From Gracilaria gracilis (taxonomy: Eukaryota; Rhodophyta; Florideophyceae; Gracilariales; Gracilariaceae), in NCBI GenBank assembly GCA_030374805.1, contig JARGSG010000014.1:558001-622000 (forward strand): a DNA stretch of 64,000 nt, read 5' to 3'. The translations under genes were made by a program, and so were the position numbers. The notes under the pieces are model-generated. The model was not told the origin of the DNA and ran no database searches. It was given only the letters and a program-made list of their open reading frames with translations. Positions 10,340 to 19,710 of this stretch are shown piece by piece. Each line of letters starts with the position of its first letter. Position 1 is the stretch's first letter.

Positions 10340-12077
10340 ATTAATCTCCAGGACGCGAGTGACTCGCTAAATGGGAAGGAGCGTTCTAGATGTCTTTTGC
10401 TTGCAAAAAGCACCGCGGAGATGATTCGGCTGTTGTACTGTTGGAAGAACGCACCCAGTTTGTTAGAAAATATATTACGATGCGAAGGTTGAGGAGGTCT
10501 GCAGCGGGTTGCAGCGAGTGAGAAGTTTCCAAAACGCAATGCTAAAGTGCGCCAACGTTTTGCGCACCGGAGAGTCGTATCTCTACCCTTGTATCTACGT
10601 TCGTCCCTACCGTTGTACCTTTTGGTTACGACAATGAATGTGACGATGGGGGAGCGTTGCAGATCTGAGGAGCTCAGGTGAGTTTGGATCCGCTTGGCAG
10701 CTATGGAACGTGTACGTGCAACACACGTGGCAAAGACAAATCCAGCGAGCCGACGTGTCTCTTTCTGTACGACACCACCATCCGTTGACGTGGTGACAGC
10801 ATGATCACGTGCTCGATACTACGATACGGCAGGCTGGCCGGTCAGGTTTTTGTCCAGGGAGCTTTCTCCTGCAACTGAGTTCCATGAGGCGCTCTCCATG
10901 ACTTGAATGAAGGTCTGCGAAAAGAAAAGAAAGAGCACTCGTTGGGGGTATGATTCTGTCAAGAGTGATACGTAGCTATGTGAGAACGTACTTCGCACGC
11001 CATTCTGCTCCGCTCCAACGAAACAGCGAGCTAGACATCAACATATCTAGTATCTTAGCACACCTGCAAATGAGAGATAGAATATATCCAGTAAACCGCA
11101 ACTCCCTCCTTGAACCCATGGTCGTAATCAGCACAGCATCTTCCTAGAAAAGCATACCAGAAGCAATCGAACTCTGCGGAGTTTGATGCTGTAGAATGGG
11201 AGAGCTGCTTTTGTTGGGACTGAGAACCGAGATTTTCTCTGGTTTTATTAGAAGTTACTACGACAATGTTAACTGCACGGTCAACTGCATCCACAGGTAG
11301 TAATCGTGTACGGACATGAGTCAGTGATAACTTATTTGGATGCCGCGTTGGCTTAGAATTGGACCGAACTCATTTTGATATCAAATCATTGTCGATCTGC
11401 TAGCGAAGCAACGTTTGTGAGTTTTCGTTCCACTGTTGCCAAACATGCTATGGAGTTCGATGAGGGAAACATTTGAATGCAAAGGAAAGCAAAGAACGTG
11501 ATGACGGCTTGCGGATATTTCCTTCTTTACCTTCTCTTGGTCTTCCATGGCGGTGACTTGACTTAATCAGTTGCAGTGTGACACGTCACAAGAAGATATA
11601 GTTCCGGAACTTAGGCGGGGAAGAGGGCCCAGTGCTTTGGACCGTAGCGGCTCGATTGTGAAACGAGCAAGTTTTATTGTTGCTTCCTTTTGGAGATAGA
11701 TCTTCTCCATCCATTCTGACTAAGCTGATGGGGCTGGAGAAGATAGGCCCGCAACAACGCGAGCTTTCGCTGGCAAGAATGTTGAAGGCTAGGAAAGCCA
11801 GAAGAACAAGAGTAGAACACAACACGTAAATGTATAGGCTCACATGCCAACTAGCGAATGCTGGTCGTTGTGTAGTACACTTTACGCGATAAGGGCACGT
11901 TTAATGTGCCGCACTGGTATGCGTGACCGATGTAAAGAAAAACAACAACACGGCGTGATATGGTACAAAACCGCCGCTGCCCGTGTAGGTGATTAACAAA
12001 CAAAACGTTGTTATCTCAAATCAAAGCAGATAAAGTTGTAGATGACGATCAATCATCCTTAAACGATCAAAAAACGG
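10340..12077. other. long intergenic region
   Basis: About 1.7 kb between the 5' end of the plastid membrane protein gene and the 3' end of the bHLH gene. It should contain the promoter of the former. An open frame at 11586-11843 (minus) has a signal-like hydrophobic start but begins with GTG and has no ATG, so I do not call it. No tRNA, tandem repeat or mobile-element signature is visible. Confidence 0.45.
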
Positions 12078-12896
12078 CTACGTGTTGGACAAGTCGCGTG
12101 GCGTGGACACGACAGGCTTGACGTCGTAAGACCTGGAAGGCACATTCAACGGCTGAGTGCGCGACAAGGGCGGAGAGGAGTGCGGCGGAGGCTGCGATTG
12201 ACGCGTCTCAACCGGCGCCACCGTCCGCTGAGCGGCGGACGGTGGCATATGAGCAGCATGTGTGACCACTTCCGGAGATGTGGTGTACGGCAAAGGGGCC
12301 CGGCCCGGCACAAAACGTTGTTGTTGGGCATGGTGCGTCGGCTGTTGGGGATATTGTCGAACCATGTCAAAATGAGGAAGGGAAGCGTGAGAAGATGAAG
12401 GTGGCGGAGCAAAATGCGCGCCTCGATCGTACGTGACACCGTTCTGAGCGTGAGTCCACGGCGTAGCAGTACGGGAGGAAGACGGAAAACAGCAGTCGTG
12501 GGCAGACTGCATCACGGTAGACGATTGCGCCGTGGGAAAACACGGGTCGTTAGAGACGACGTCCCTCTGCAAGCCGTCCGCCACGGAGGCGGCACTACCA
12601 ATAGGAGCTCCACTCCATTCGACGCCGACAACGCGAGCGCGTTCGCGCCTCAAGGCTTCATTCTCGGCCTGCAGAGTGGCGATGGTAGACTGAGCAACAG
12701 AGACAAAGTGCACGGCACGTTGCAGCACGGAGACGGTATCACTTTTCTCGGCCTGCGTGTCACAGAGAGCCCTCCTCAACAAGGTAATCTGCTCCGCAAC
12801 CCTCATTCGACGCTTCTGCTCCACTTCGCGATGAAGGCGCTTGGGGCGCGACACAGCGCCGCGAAGCGGCGTAGCTTGCGAACGGGAACGTTCCAT
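12078..12896 (-). CDS. bHLH transcription factor
   Basis: A 272-residue protein with a basic helix-loop-helix domain at residues about 20-75. The basic region RLHREVEQKRRMRVAEQ has the His-x3-Glu-x3-Arg arrangement that contacts E-box DNA (CANNTG). Helix 1 (ITLLRRAL), a loop with AEKSDTVSVL and helix 2 (RAVHFVSVAQSTIATLQAE) follow. The helix runs on into a short leucine-zipper-like coil (LQAENEALRRER), so dimerisation is likely. The remaining 180 residues are low complexity, rich in Pro, Ser, His and Gln, consistent with an activation region. Target genes cannot be read from the sequence. The gene starts 325 bases from the divergent DUF89 gene and shares a GC-rich upstream region with it. Confidence 0.85.
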   Translation of the reverse strand: MERSRSQATPLRGAVSRPKRLHREVEQKRRMRVAEQITLLRRALCDTQAEKSDTVSVLQRAVHFVSVAQSTIATLQAENEALRRERARVVGVEWSGAPIGSAASVADGLQRDVVSNDPCFPTAQSSTVMQSAHDCCFPSSSRTATPWTHAQNGVTYDRGAHFAPPPSSSHASLPHFDMVRQYPQQPTHHAQQQRFVPGRAPLPYTTSPEVVTHAAHMPPSAAQRTVAPVETRQSQPPPHSSPPLSRTQPLNVPSRSYDVKPVVSTPRDLSNT

Positions 12897-13221
12897 GTAC
12901 CAACGGTACCAGTACGAGACGATGGCGGCGACGAACGTGACGTGTGTGCGAACGCCATCTCGTGCGCGCTCACGTGCTGCGCATCGCTACCGTTGCGCCG
13001 CGCGCGCTTTTCACGCGCAACGCGCCGGGTGACGCGCCGCGCGTCGTGTGTCGCCTGCTGCTGAGCGCGCGTTGCGCTCGACAGCACGACCCCTCGCAGG
13101 CGCGTGTTACGCACGTGTACACGCTGTCGTGCGTGGCCACGTACGAATGCTCTTCAGCTCCGCTGCCTGTTCGAGTGCGTCGCATCTCCGCGCGGAAGCG
13201 GAGGCGCGAGGCGGAGGCGAG
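12897..13221. promoter_or_regulatory. GC-rich bidirectional promoter region (bHLH / DUF89)
   Basis: A 325-base region between divergent ATGs. It is strikingly rich in CpG and GCGC steps compared with the 10-12 kb stretch. Open frames through it on both strands come from the lack of AT-rich stop codons and are not credible genes. Confidence 0.6.
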
Positions 13222-14615
13222 ATGATTGAAGCGAAAGCGCCCCGCGCGCCGCTGCCGCCCGTGTTGACTTCTGACACGCCCGGAACATGGGCGTACGACA
13301 CCATGTCGCGCCGCGTGCGCACCGACATTCTGGCGCGCGTCTTCCGCGAGAACGTCTTCTCGCCGTCCGTGCTACAGCGCCTCAAGCAGCTGGACCATGA
13401 GCTCAGCCAAGCGCTGCGCACCCCGCTCACCTTCGTGCAGAACGACGGCGGCCCGGACGTGTCCGTCTGGAACGAGCTCATTCTCAAGCCCGTCGTCGAG
13501 AAGCGTCTCACCTGGCTCTCTGCCCCGTGGGCGATTGCCGAGTTCTACCTGTGAGTCGTGCCCCCACCCGCGCTTGCGTTCTGCCCCGTGCCCCAGTGCC
13601 GATCCGTTTGCTGACTCTTGTACGTAGATATCGTCGACTCATGACTGCTATCGATTACTTCCGTTCGCCAGTCGACCCTTTTCAGTTGCAGAAGGACCTG
13701 GGCCTCACCTCTGCCGTCGAGTCCATCTCCATGTTGGCCGTGCGTATCAATGATGTGCTCTCCGTCCCTCCGCTCGGGCTCGCTGACCCTGTGCACCTCA
13801 GTCATTTTCAGAGCTTCGTGCTCACATCTTTGTGGGGAAACCGCATGGATCTCAGCCTTTGGCCTGTGGGAGGCGCTGATCAAGCCACGGTAAACGCTAC
13901 CGGTGGGCACACACATACAGCTCAGTCCTTTTCCACCGTGCTTGAAGCCGGTCAGAAGATGATCCTCTCCAACCACATCACTCCGCTCGTTGGCTATGTG
14001 TCAAAATTGGCTCCAACACGTTTTGATATCATCGTCGACAATGCTGGCTTTGAGCTGTTTTGTGACCTGTGTTTAGCTGACTTTCTTGTACAAACCCGCA
14101 TGGCCACGGTTGTTCACATTCAACTCAAGGCCCATCCCACCTTTGTCAGCGATGCAATGGCGAAGGATGTGAGGGCTACTATATCATTCTTGCAGGCCAT
14201 GCGTACGGCACAAAACGCACCCACCCCGTCTAGCGTTTTGGGCGATCGATGGGCGTCTCATCTCTCCAGTCGCCGTTGGGTCTTGACTGAACAGTTCTTC
14301 TGGGTGCAGCCTCAACCAATGTGGGAAATGCCACCTCCCGTACACGAAGATCTGTCGACCTCCGCGTTAACGTTTGTCAAGGGAGATGCCAATTATCGCC
14401 GACTGCTTGGGGATAGAGACTGGCCCCTTGACACTCCTTTTCACGATATCCTATGCTACTTCCCGTCTCCTGTGTGCGCGTTGCGCACGCTCAAAGCGGA
14501 GCTTGGATGTGGAATGAGCAAACAACAGACGGAGCGTGCGGCCCGTGAAGATGACAAATGGCTTGTTGCTGGTAAATACGGAGTCGTGCAGTTTTGCGAT
14601 ACACGACTAGTCTAG
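13222..14615 (+). CDS. DUF89/ARMT1-family damage-control phosphatase, two exons
   Basis: Exon 1 is 13222-13550 and exon 2 is 13628-14615, separated by a 77-base intron (donor GTGAGT, acceptor TACGTAG). The splice yields EFYLYRRLMTAIDYF, which continues the family pattern, and a 438-residue protein. DUF89 enzymes are metal-dependent phosphatases that remove damaged sugar-phosphate or other metabolites; the ARMT1 branch was also described as a glutamate O-methyltransferase. The N-terminal domain has WNELILKPVVEKRLTWL. The core has SLWGNRMDLSLWP, KMILSNHI and the hallmark metal and phosphate site IIVDNAGFELFCDLCLADFL, where the Asp-Asn pair is intact. The likely location is the cytosol, since no targeting signal is visible. 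The stop codon lies in the first unit of a tandem duplication shared with the convergent Trm6 3' end. Confidence 0.88.
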
Positions 14616-14749
14616 TGCACGTCTGTTGTTTTTCCGTCATATTCTCTCATGTGGTTTTGCCTGCGCATGGAACATGACAAGTCTAACGCACATTTGTTGT
14701 TTTCCCATGACATCCTCTCATGTGGCTTTCCCTGCGCGTGGTTTACATG
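14609..14749. repeat. tandem duplication of about 69 bases between convergent genes
   Basis: Unit 1 (14609-14676) and unit 2 (14680-14749) align over their length. Shared blocks include AGTCTA, TTGTTGTTTT, CTCTCATGTGG and CCCTGCGC/GCCTGCGC, with about four fifths of positions matching by eye. Unit 1 overlaps the last codons of the DUF89 gene and unit 2 ends four bases before the Trm6 stop codon. Nearly the whole 138-base spacer is therefore this duplication. Confidence 0.75.
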
Positions 14750-14753
14750 GTTT

Positions 14754-16013
14754 CTACTCTGACGAATAGTCTTCTGATTGCTCTTCGTTGGGTGAAACGA
14801 TTCGAATTCCAGTTACTACATATCCCCCAGTAGCACTGTCTGTCATCGCAGGATGGGATCGTCCGGGTAGAATTTGATGGTTTACCAAATTCACCTCCAT
14901 CAGTTCTACACGAATGGCCATTTTTGACAGTTGCAAGGCGTACTGAAGATCCGCCGCGTCTTGCAAGTGCGTGCAGTACGCTGCAAAACATCCTGAAGGC
15001 GCGACGTGCTTTAGAAGCGTATCGAACACTTGCACTACATCATATCGAGTAGCTACAATCAAGCAGTCACAACCTTCTCTTAACCATCCCTTCACCATCC
15101 CGCGTCTGGAACGTTGTGCAATTGCCTCAGCACGCTTTGCACTGGGTTGGTGTGTCGTTTCAGGCGGAGTAGAGTCCCCGTCTTCTTCCTTCGCACCGTA
15201 TTTAAGAGGTTGGTCGTCCTCCTTTTCTTGAACATCAAGTTTGCTGAACAACTCGATTGGTGTGTGTACGATTGTCCGCATACCACTTGGTCCTAGATTG
15301 AGCATGCGGACGATTTCTATAGCCGGCGGCGTATTCCCAGTGAAGACGTTAAGAACACGTCCAATTCCCCCTAAGCGTTCCGCAACTGCGCCTGTCAATA
15401 ACCCAGTACAGTTTTCATACAGCAAGACACGAGCTCCAGACCGAACACCAGAGTACCCTAGTACGATTCCCAATGCGTCTGGTCGTAGGTGCAGTGTTTT
15501 TTCTGGGGACTTTTCGAAGTACGTCTCGCACAGTGTTAGTGCAGTTGGTTTCAGTACCCGCACGCGAATGTCGAACTTTGCACGTTTGCGCTGAAGGTAC
15601 TTTTGTTGAGAAAATGGTGTTTTGTTCTCAAAGGTTGAAGAATGCTTGACGACGGTTTGTACAAGCTGTTCACCATGGACGCCTTCCTCTTTGAGCTTCT
15701 GAATTGCGGCTTGGCGCAATCTTTGGTTTTCGTTGTCATCTTGTAAGTATTGATTAGTTCGGCCGGTGTCCATATCCGTCTCGTCAGGAGTTTCTTCAAG
15801 GACGTCTGGAACGGGTTGCAACGAATCATCGGGGGCGACCGCAAAAGTATCGCCCCATTGTTTGCCAAGGAGGGCGGATATTTTCCGTTTGCGTTTGCCG
15901 ATTCGAGCTGTTGAAGTCTTTGTCACGTTTCCTAATACTTTCCGTCCATCCGTTGATTGTAAGACGGCCCAGTCGTTTTCGCATATAGTGTTCTCCATTG
16001 ACGCTGAACCCAT
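14754..16013 (-). CDS. TRM6: tRNA m1A58 methyltransferase non-catalytic subunit Trm6/Gcd10
   Basis: A 419-residue protein. Trm6 pairs with the catalytic Trm61 to methylate A58 in the T-loop of tRNAs, including initiator tRNA. The N-terminus has the beta-barrel opening NDWAVLQSTDGRKVLGNV. The middle has the conserved helix and loop around KTPFSQQKYLQRKRAKFD and the Rossmann-like half (RPDALGIVLGYSGVRSGARV, LLTGAVAERLGGIGRVLN). The family lacks a functional SAM motif I, and none is seen here. A charged insert near residues 290-315 is lineage-specific. The ATG at 16013 (MGSASMEN) is the first in frame; the frame upstream opens only with TTG. The protein is a little shorter than yeast Trm6. It is convergent with the DUF89 gene and divergent from Mrd1. 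Confidence 0.9.
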   Translation of the reverse strand: MGSASMENTICENDWAVLQSTDGRKVLGNVTKTSTARIGKRKRKISALLGKQWGDTFAVAPDDSLQPVPDVLEETPDETDMDTGRTNQYLQDDNENQRLRQAAIQKLKEEGVHGEQLVQTVVKHSSTFENKTPFSQQKYLQRKRAKFDIRVRVLKPTALTLCETYFEKSPEKTLHLRPDALGIVLGYSGVRSGARVLLYENCTGLLTGAVAERLGGIGRVLNVFTGNTPPAIEIVRMLNLGPSGMRTIVHTPIELFSKLDVQEKEDDQPLKYGAKEEDGDSTPPETTHQPSAKRAEAIAQRSRRGMVKGWLREGCDCLIVATRYDVVQVFDTLLKHVAPSGCFAAYCTHLQDAADLQYALQLSKMAIRVELMEVNLVNHQILPGRSHPAMTDSATGGYVVTGIRIVSPNEEQSEDYSSE

Positions 16014-16559
16014 TTTCCAGCCAGAGCAGCACAAAATGGCTTGAGCCAAAATTTGGAAGTTGATGGGAATGAAGAGATTCGAGCAATGACTTCAATTCAT
16101 CGCTTTCTCATCCGCTCAAACCTTTTTCGTTTTTCTCTGTGCCTTGGCTGTTGACAGGAAATTGAGTTCGTTAGTCTCCTCAAGCCCTATCCTCTTGCCC
16201 TTCGTCTACAGAAGTTGTACAGTCAAGCGAATCTCACGGGATGTGAAAGAGAATCTCTCGCTGTTCATGGCTCCTTGGGTGTCTTGGGCGCCATGGCGAG
16301 CTTTTTGAGGTGTGGCAGATTGATCCAACCTATTCCGTTTAAAATACACATATTATTCTAATGTCCGTGACGGCGGTGGTGTCAACGGCGATGTTGTGAA
16401 ACCGTGCCTGCGCGACCAGACTGGTACGAAAGTAGTTGCGAATCTACTTCACGAAGCGCAGAAGTTGTTTCATCTTAGGCCTTTGGAATTGGCAGCTTAG
16501 CCTTGTCACATGCAATTGTCTTCGTGGTTCAGCACCAGTTTCGAAGCTATTTTTGACAT
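16014..16559. promoter_or_regulatory. shared upstream region of TRM6 and MRD1
   Basis: A 546-base region between divergent start codons of two RNA-maturation genes. I see no gene in it and no motif that I can name with confidence. Confidence 0.45.
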
Positions 16560-19310
16560 ATGTCTCGCCTCATAATTAAGGGCCTTCCTGTCAGATACAA
16601 GGATGATAACCTGCGCGAGCTTTGCTCCTTTGCCGGAGAAGTCACGGATGCAAAAGTCATTTATACGCGCGATGGAAAGTCTCGCCAATTTGGATTTGTA
16701 GGGTTTCGAACACCACAAGCTGCAAGACTTGCGAGGACCCGACTCCATAAATCTTTTGTAGACACATCCCGTGTCATTGTTGAACAAGCACGGACTGTGG
16801 GTGCCGAAGATTTGCCAAGGCCATGGTCCAAGTATTCGCAAGGCAGCAGTCGATTTGAAAAACAAAAGGACAAACAAGAGGAGAAGGAGAGAAAAGCGTT
16901 TCTGAAAAAGGAAAAAGAACGACTTAAGCGTGTCAAAGCTGAGCAACAGAAGACCGATGAACGACAAACTCCTTCAAGTGCAAAAGAGACCCCATCTGAA
17001 GGTAATACTGAAGTATGGAACGCTTTCCAAGAGATCGCAAGACCCCGTGCCGCGAATCCAATTTGGGCTGACGGTAATGTGCGTTCCAAAGAGACTAGAA
17101 CACTTGTTGAATCTCGCAAGCACGGAGGACAAGGAAAACTTTTGGAAAGAAAACATATGACATTCGGGGACTCGGATGAGGAAGACCATATGTATGAAGA
17201 TTTACCGGAGGCAAATATTGAAGAGACGGGAGAGGAATTAGGAGACAAAGTCGCACTGGATCAGCACGTTTCAGACATGGACTACTTCAAGTCCAAAGTA
17301 GTAGGCAACGACATCACTAATGAAGACAAATCAGAGAATGACGAAAAAGAAGAAGATAGCCAGAGTGAGGCTAGTGAAAATTCTGAAGCTCCTTCGGATA
17401 AAAGTGGTGGCCTCGGTAGTGAAACAGGGGGTGAGAAAGAATCCGTTGGCAAAACAGAAAATCCGCGAGAAGTGAGAGATATGGGTGATGTAGTGCCAAA
17501 CAAAGACGAGAAGCAGACCTCTAAGGCAGATGCAGGGCGCAACTCAAACATCAGTGGCATGAGGCGTGAGTCAGATGGAGTGGACGTTAGCGAAACTGGT
17601 CGCTTGCTTGTTAGAAATATTGCGTTCTCAGTCTCAGAGGAGGATTTGGAGAAGATATTTGAGCCATTTGGTGTACTCGCTGAGGTTCACGTAGTTCGGG
17701 ATAAAGTCTCATCACAATCTCGTGGGATTGCTTTTGTCCAATTCATTAACCATGAAGATGCGGTGCGTGCAATCACCAGTCTTGATGGAACGTTTCAGAG
17801 TGGACGCATAATTCACATACTTCCAGCAAAGCCGAAGAGGGAATCCCCGTCGGTTCAGAAGCCGAAAGTCACGCAAGGGTCAAGTTCATTCAAAGAAAAA
17901 CGAGCTTTGGAGCAGAAGGAGGCCGCGCGAAAAGGCTTAGACTCTGTATCTCAAGACCCTATGCATGTTTCGGCGAATGCTGTTGCGGAAATAGTGGCGG
18001 AACGACATGGGGTTTCTAAAGCCGGGCTTCTTGGGACAACCCAAGGTGAATCCGGCGTCGCAGCAGTACGACTAGCCATGGCGGAAGCAACTATTCAGAA
18101 TGAAACACAGAAGTACTTTGCTGAGAGAGGAGTGAACCTTACGAAGGCACTTCGTATTGCGAAAGAAATTGCCGCAAACACTACTTTGGCCAAGCGGAAA
18201 CGTCTATCCCGTACTGCGTTTCTTGCAAAGAACCTTCCAGCCAGAACAAGGGAAATCGATTTGAAGGAAGTATTTGCAAAGTATGGTTCACTCGCTAGAA
18301 TAATCGTTGTTCCTTCTGGCCTTCTTGCAGTTGTGGAGTTCAAAACAGCCACTGATGCAAAACGTGCTTATAACAACCTCGCCTACACAAGATTTCGAGA
18401 TGCCCCTTTATATCTAGAATGGCTGCCATCCGAAGCGCTGGAAGCGGCTCCGTCACATGAGCCGATTCCCAACTCGAACGATCCAAACCAGGAGGAGGAG
18501 ACGTTAGAAAGCAGAATGGACGAGAAGGATGATTCTATCGATAATGGGAGCTCTGTTTCAACAGTTTATGTCAAGAACTTGAACTTTGCTACGCGTGGCG
18601 ATCAGCTGAAAGAGCACTTTCTTAATGCTTTGAGAAAACGCCCCCATTTGGTCAGAAGCTTACGATCAGCGAAAGTAGCTATGAAGAAAAGTGGTGCTGG
18701 GAGAGAAAAAGAAACTCTTTCAATGGGTTTTGGGTTTCTTGAATTTGCATATAGAGCGGACGCACTTGAAGCAGTTAAGGTCGCTCAAAACACAACGCTT
18801 GACGGCCACACACTTCAGTTGCGAATATCGAATCCGCATGGCAATAATCTGACCCAATCATCGGGTAAGCGACGGAGGGCTTCTGGGAAGAAGATGAAAA
18901 TAGGTCCCAAGCTCATTGTCCGGAACTTGGCTTTTGAAGCCACACGTAAAGAGGTGAGACAGCTCTTCTCATCATTCGGTCAACTGAAGACGGTTAGACT
19001 CCCCAGAAAGGCAGATGGGTCGCACAGGGGATTTGCATTCGTCGAATTCGTATCTAAGAGTGAAGCAAAGGCAGCTTATGAAGCCCTCGAATCTGCACAT
19101 TTGTACGGCAGACATCTTGTGGTGGAGTACGCGGAAGAGGTGTCTCCGGTGGGTTCATCAGTTGAAGAGCTCCAGAAGAAGACCGCCGTACATGTAGTGA
19201 AGAAACGACTACGTCTAAGCAATGGCTTACCTGCCGAACTTGAAACGAACGAAGGAGGTGATAATGACAGGGACGAAGAAGAGCTTATGAGAGATGTGAT
19301 GTACGCTTAG
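16560..19310 (+). CDS. MRD1: Mrd1/RBM19, five-RRM pre-rRNA processing factor
   Basis: A 916-residue nucleolar protein family member (yeast Mrd1 is about 890). Mrd1 binds 35S pre-rRNA and is needed for cleavage at A0-A2 and 18S rRNA release. RRM1 opens the protein (MSRLIIKGLPVRYKDDNL, residues 1-77) with RNP1 RQFGFVGF. After a basic and then acidic linker (about 100-340), RRM2 starts near 349 (LLVRNIAF; RNP1 RGIAFVQF), RRM3 near 553 (TAFLAKNLP), RRM4 near 667 (STVYVKNLNF) and RRM5 near 784 (KLIVRNLAF; RNP1 RGFAFVEF). The order, spacing and the long linker between RRM1 and RRM2 match Mrd1. RRM3 has a degenerate RNP1, as in other members. No intron is needed. Confidence 0.95.
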   Translation: MSRLIIKGLPVRYKDDNLRELCSFAGEVTDAKVIYTRDGKSRQFGFVGFRTPQAARLARTRLHKSFVDTSRVIVEQARTVGAEDLPRPWSKYSQGSSRFEKQKDKQEEKERKAFLKKEKERLKRVKAEQQKTDERQTPSSAKETPSEGNTEVWNAFQEIARPRAANPIWADGNVRSKETRTLVESRKHGGQGKLLERKHMTFGDSDEEDHMYEDLPEANIEETGEELGDKVALDQHVSDMDYFKSKVVGNDITNEDKSENDEKEEDSQSEASENSEAPSDKSGGLGSETGGEKESVGKTENPREVRDMGDVVPNKDEKQTSKADAGRNSNISGMRRESDGVDVSETGRLLVRNIAFSVSEEDLEKIFEPFGVLAEVHVVRDKVSSQSRGIAFVQFINHEDAVRAITSLDGTFQSGRIIHILPAKPKRESPSVQKPKVTQGSSSFKEKRALEQKEAARKGLDSVSQDPMHVSANAVAEIVAERHGVSKAGLLGTTQGESGVAAVRLAMAEATIQNETQKYFAERGVNLTKALRIAKEIAANTTLAKRKRLSRTAFLAKNLPARTREIDLKEVFAKYGSLARIIVVPSGLLAVVEFKTATDAKRAYNNLAYTRFRDAPLYLEWLPSEALEAAPSHEPIPNSNDPNQEEETLESRMDEKDDSIDNGSSVSTVYVKNLNFATRGDQLKEHFLNALRKRPHLVRSLRSAKVAMKKSGAGREKETLSMGFGFLEFAYRADALEAVKVAQNTTLDGHTLQLRISNPHGNNLTQSSGKRRRASGKKMKIGPKLIVRNLAFEATRKEVRQLFSSFGQLKTVRLPRKADGSHRGFAFVEFVSKSEAKAAYEALESAHLYGRHLVVEYAEEVSPVGSSVEELQKKTAVHVVKKRLRLSNGLPAELETNEGGDNDRDEEELMRDVMYA

Positions 19311-19710
19311 TCCAATGGAAAGTACAGGGACATGGTTTGTCTCGCGTAGAAATCGTTGTGCTACCTCAGTATGGCTTGCTCGTTTACTTTGAGCAACAAG
19401 GCCCTTGTCCCAATCTGCCGAAGATCTGCCCCAAAAACTATTTTCTCCTGAAGAGACCAGAAACATCTTTGTACATTTTCCCTCGATCATCCTAGAACCT
19501 TGTTTCCCTTGTCTCTCCCAATGGGTTAATGAAGTAAATGTGTCTTCCACCTCTTCGTGAACGTCTTGGTCGTGTAGGTGGTAGGACTATCACGACGTGG
19601 AGAGGAGTACTTCTGAATCCAAGAGTGATAAGGGTAGCATCTTCAAAGACAATATGGTTTCTTTTTTGCTGCTTACGGGTGACGAGGCGAAGTCCCACAA
19701 AGATCCACCA
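19311..19710. other. convergent intergenic region
   Basis: 400 bases between the stop codons of MRD1 and the sirtuin gene. It should hold both 3' ends. Overlapping antisense open frames here have no credible start. Confidence 0.45.

Noticed and set aside
11586-11843. 85-codon minus-strand frame with a signal-like hydrophobic start
   Set aside because: It begins with GTG, has no upstream ATG and no conserved feature.
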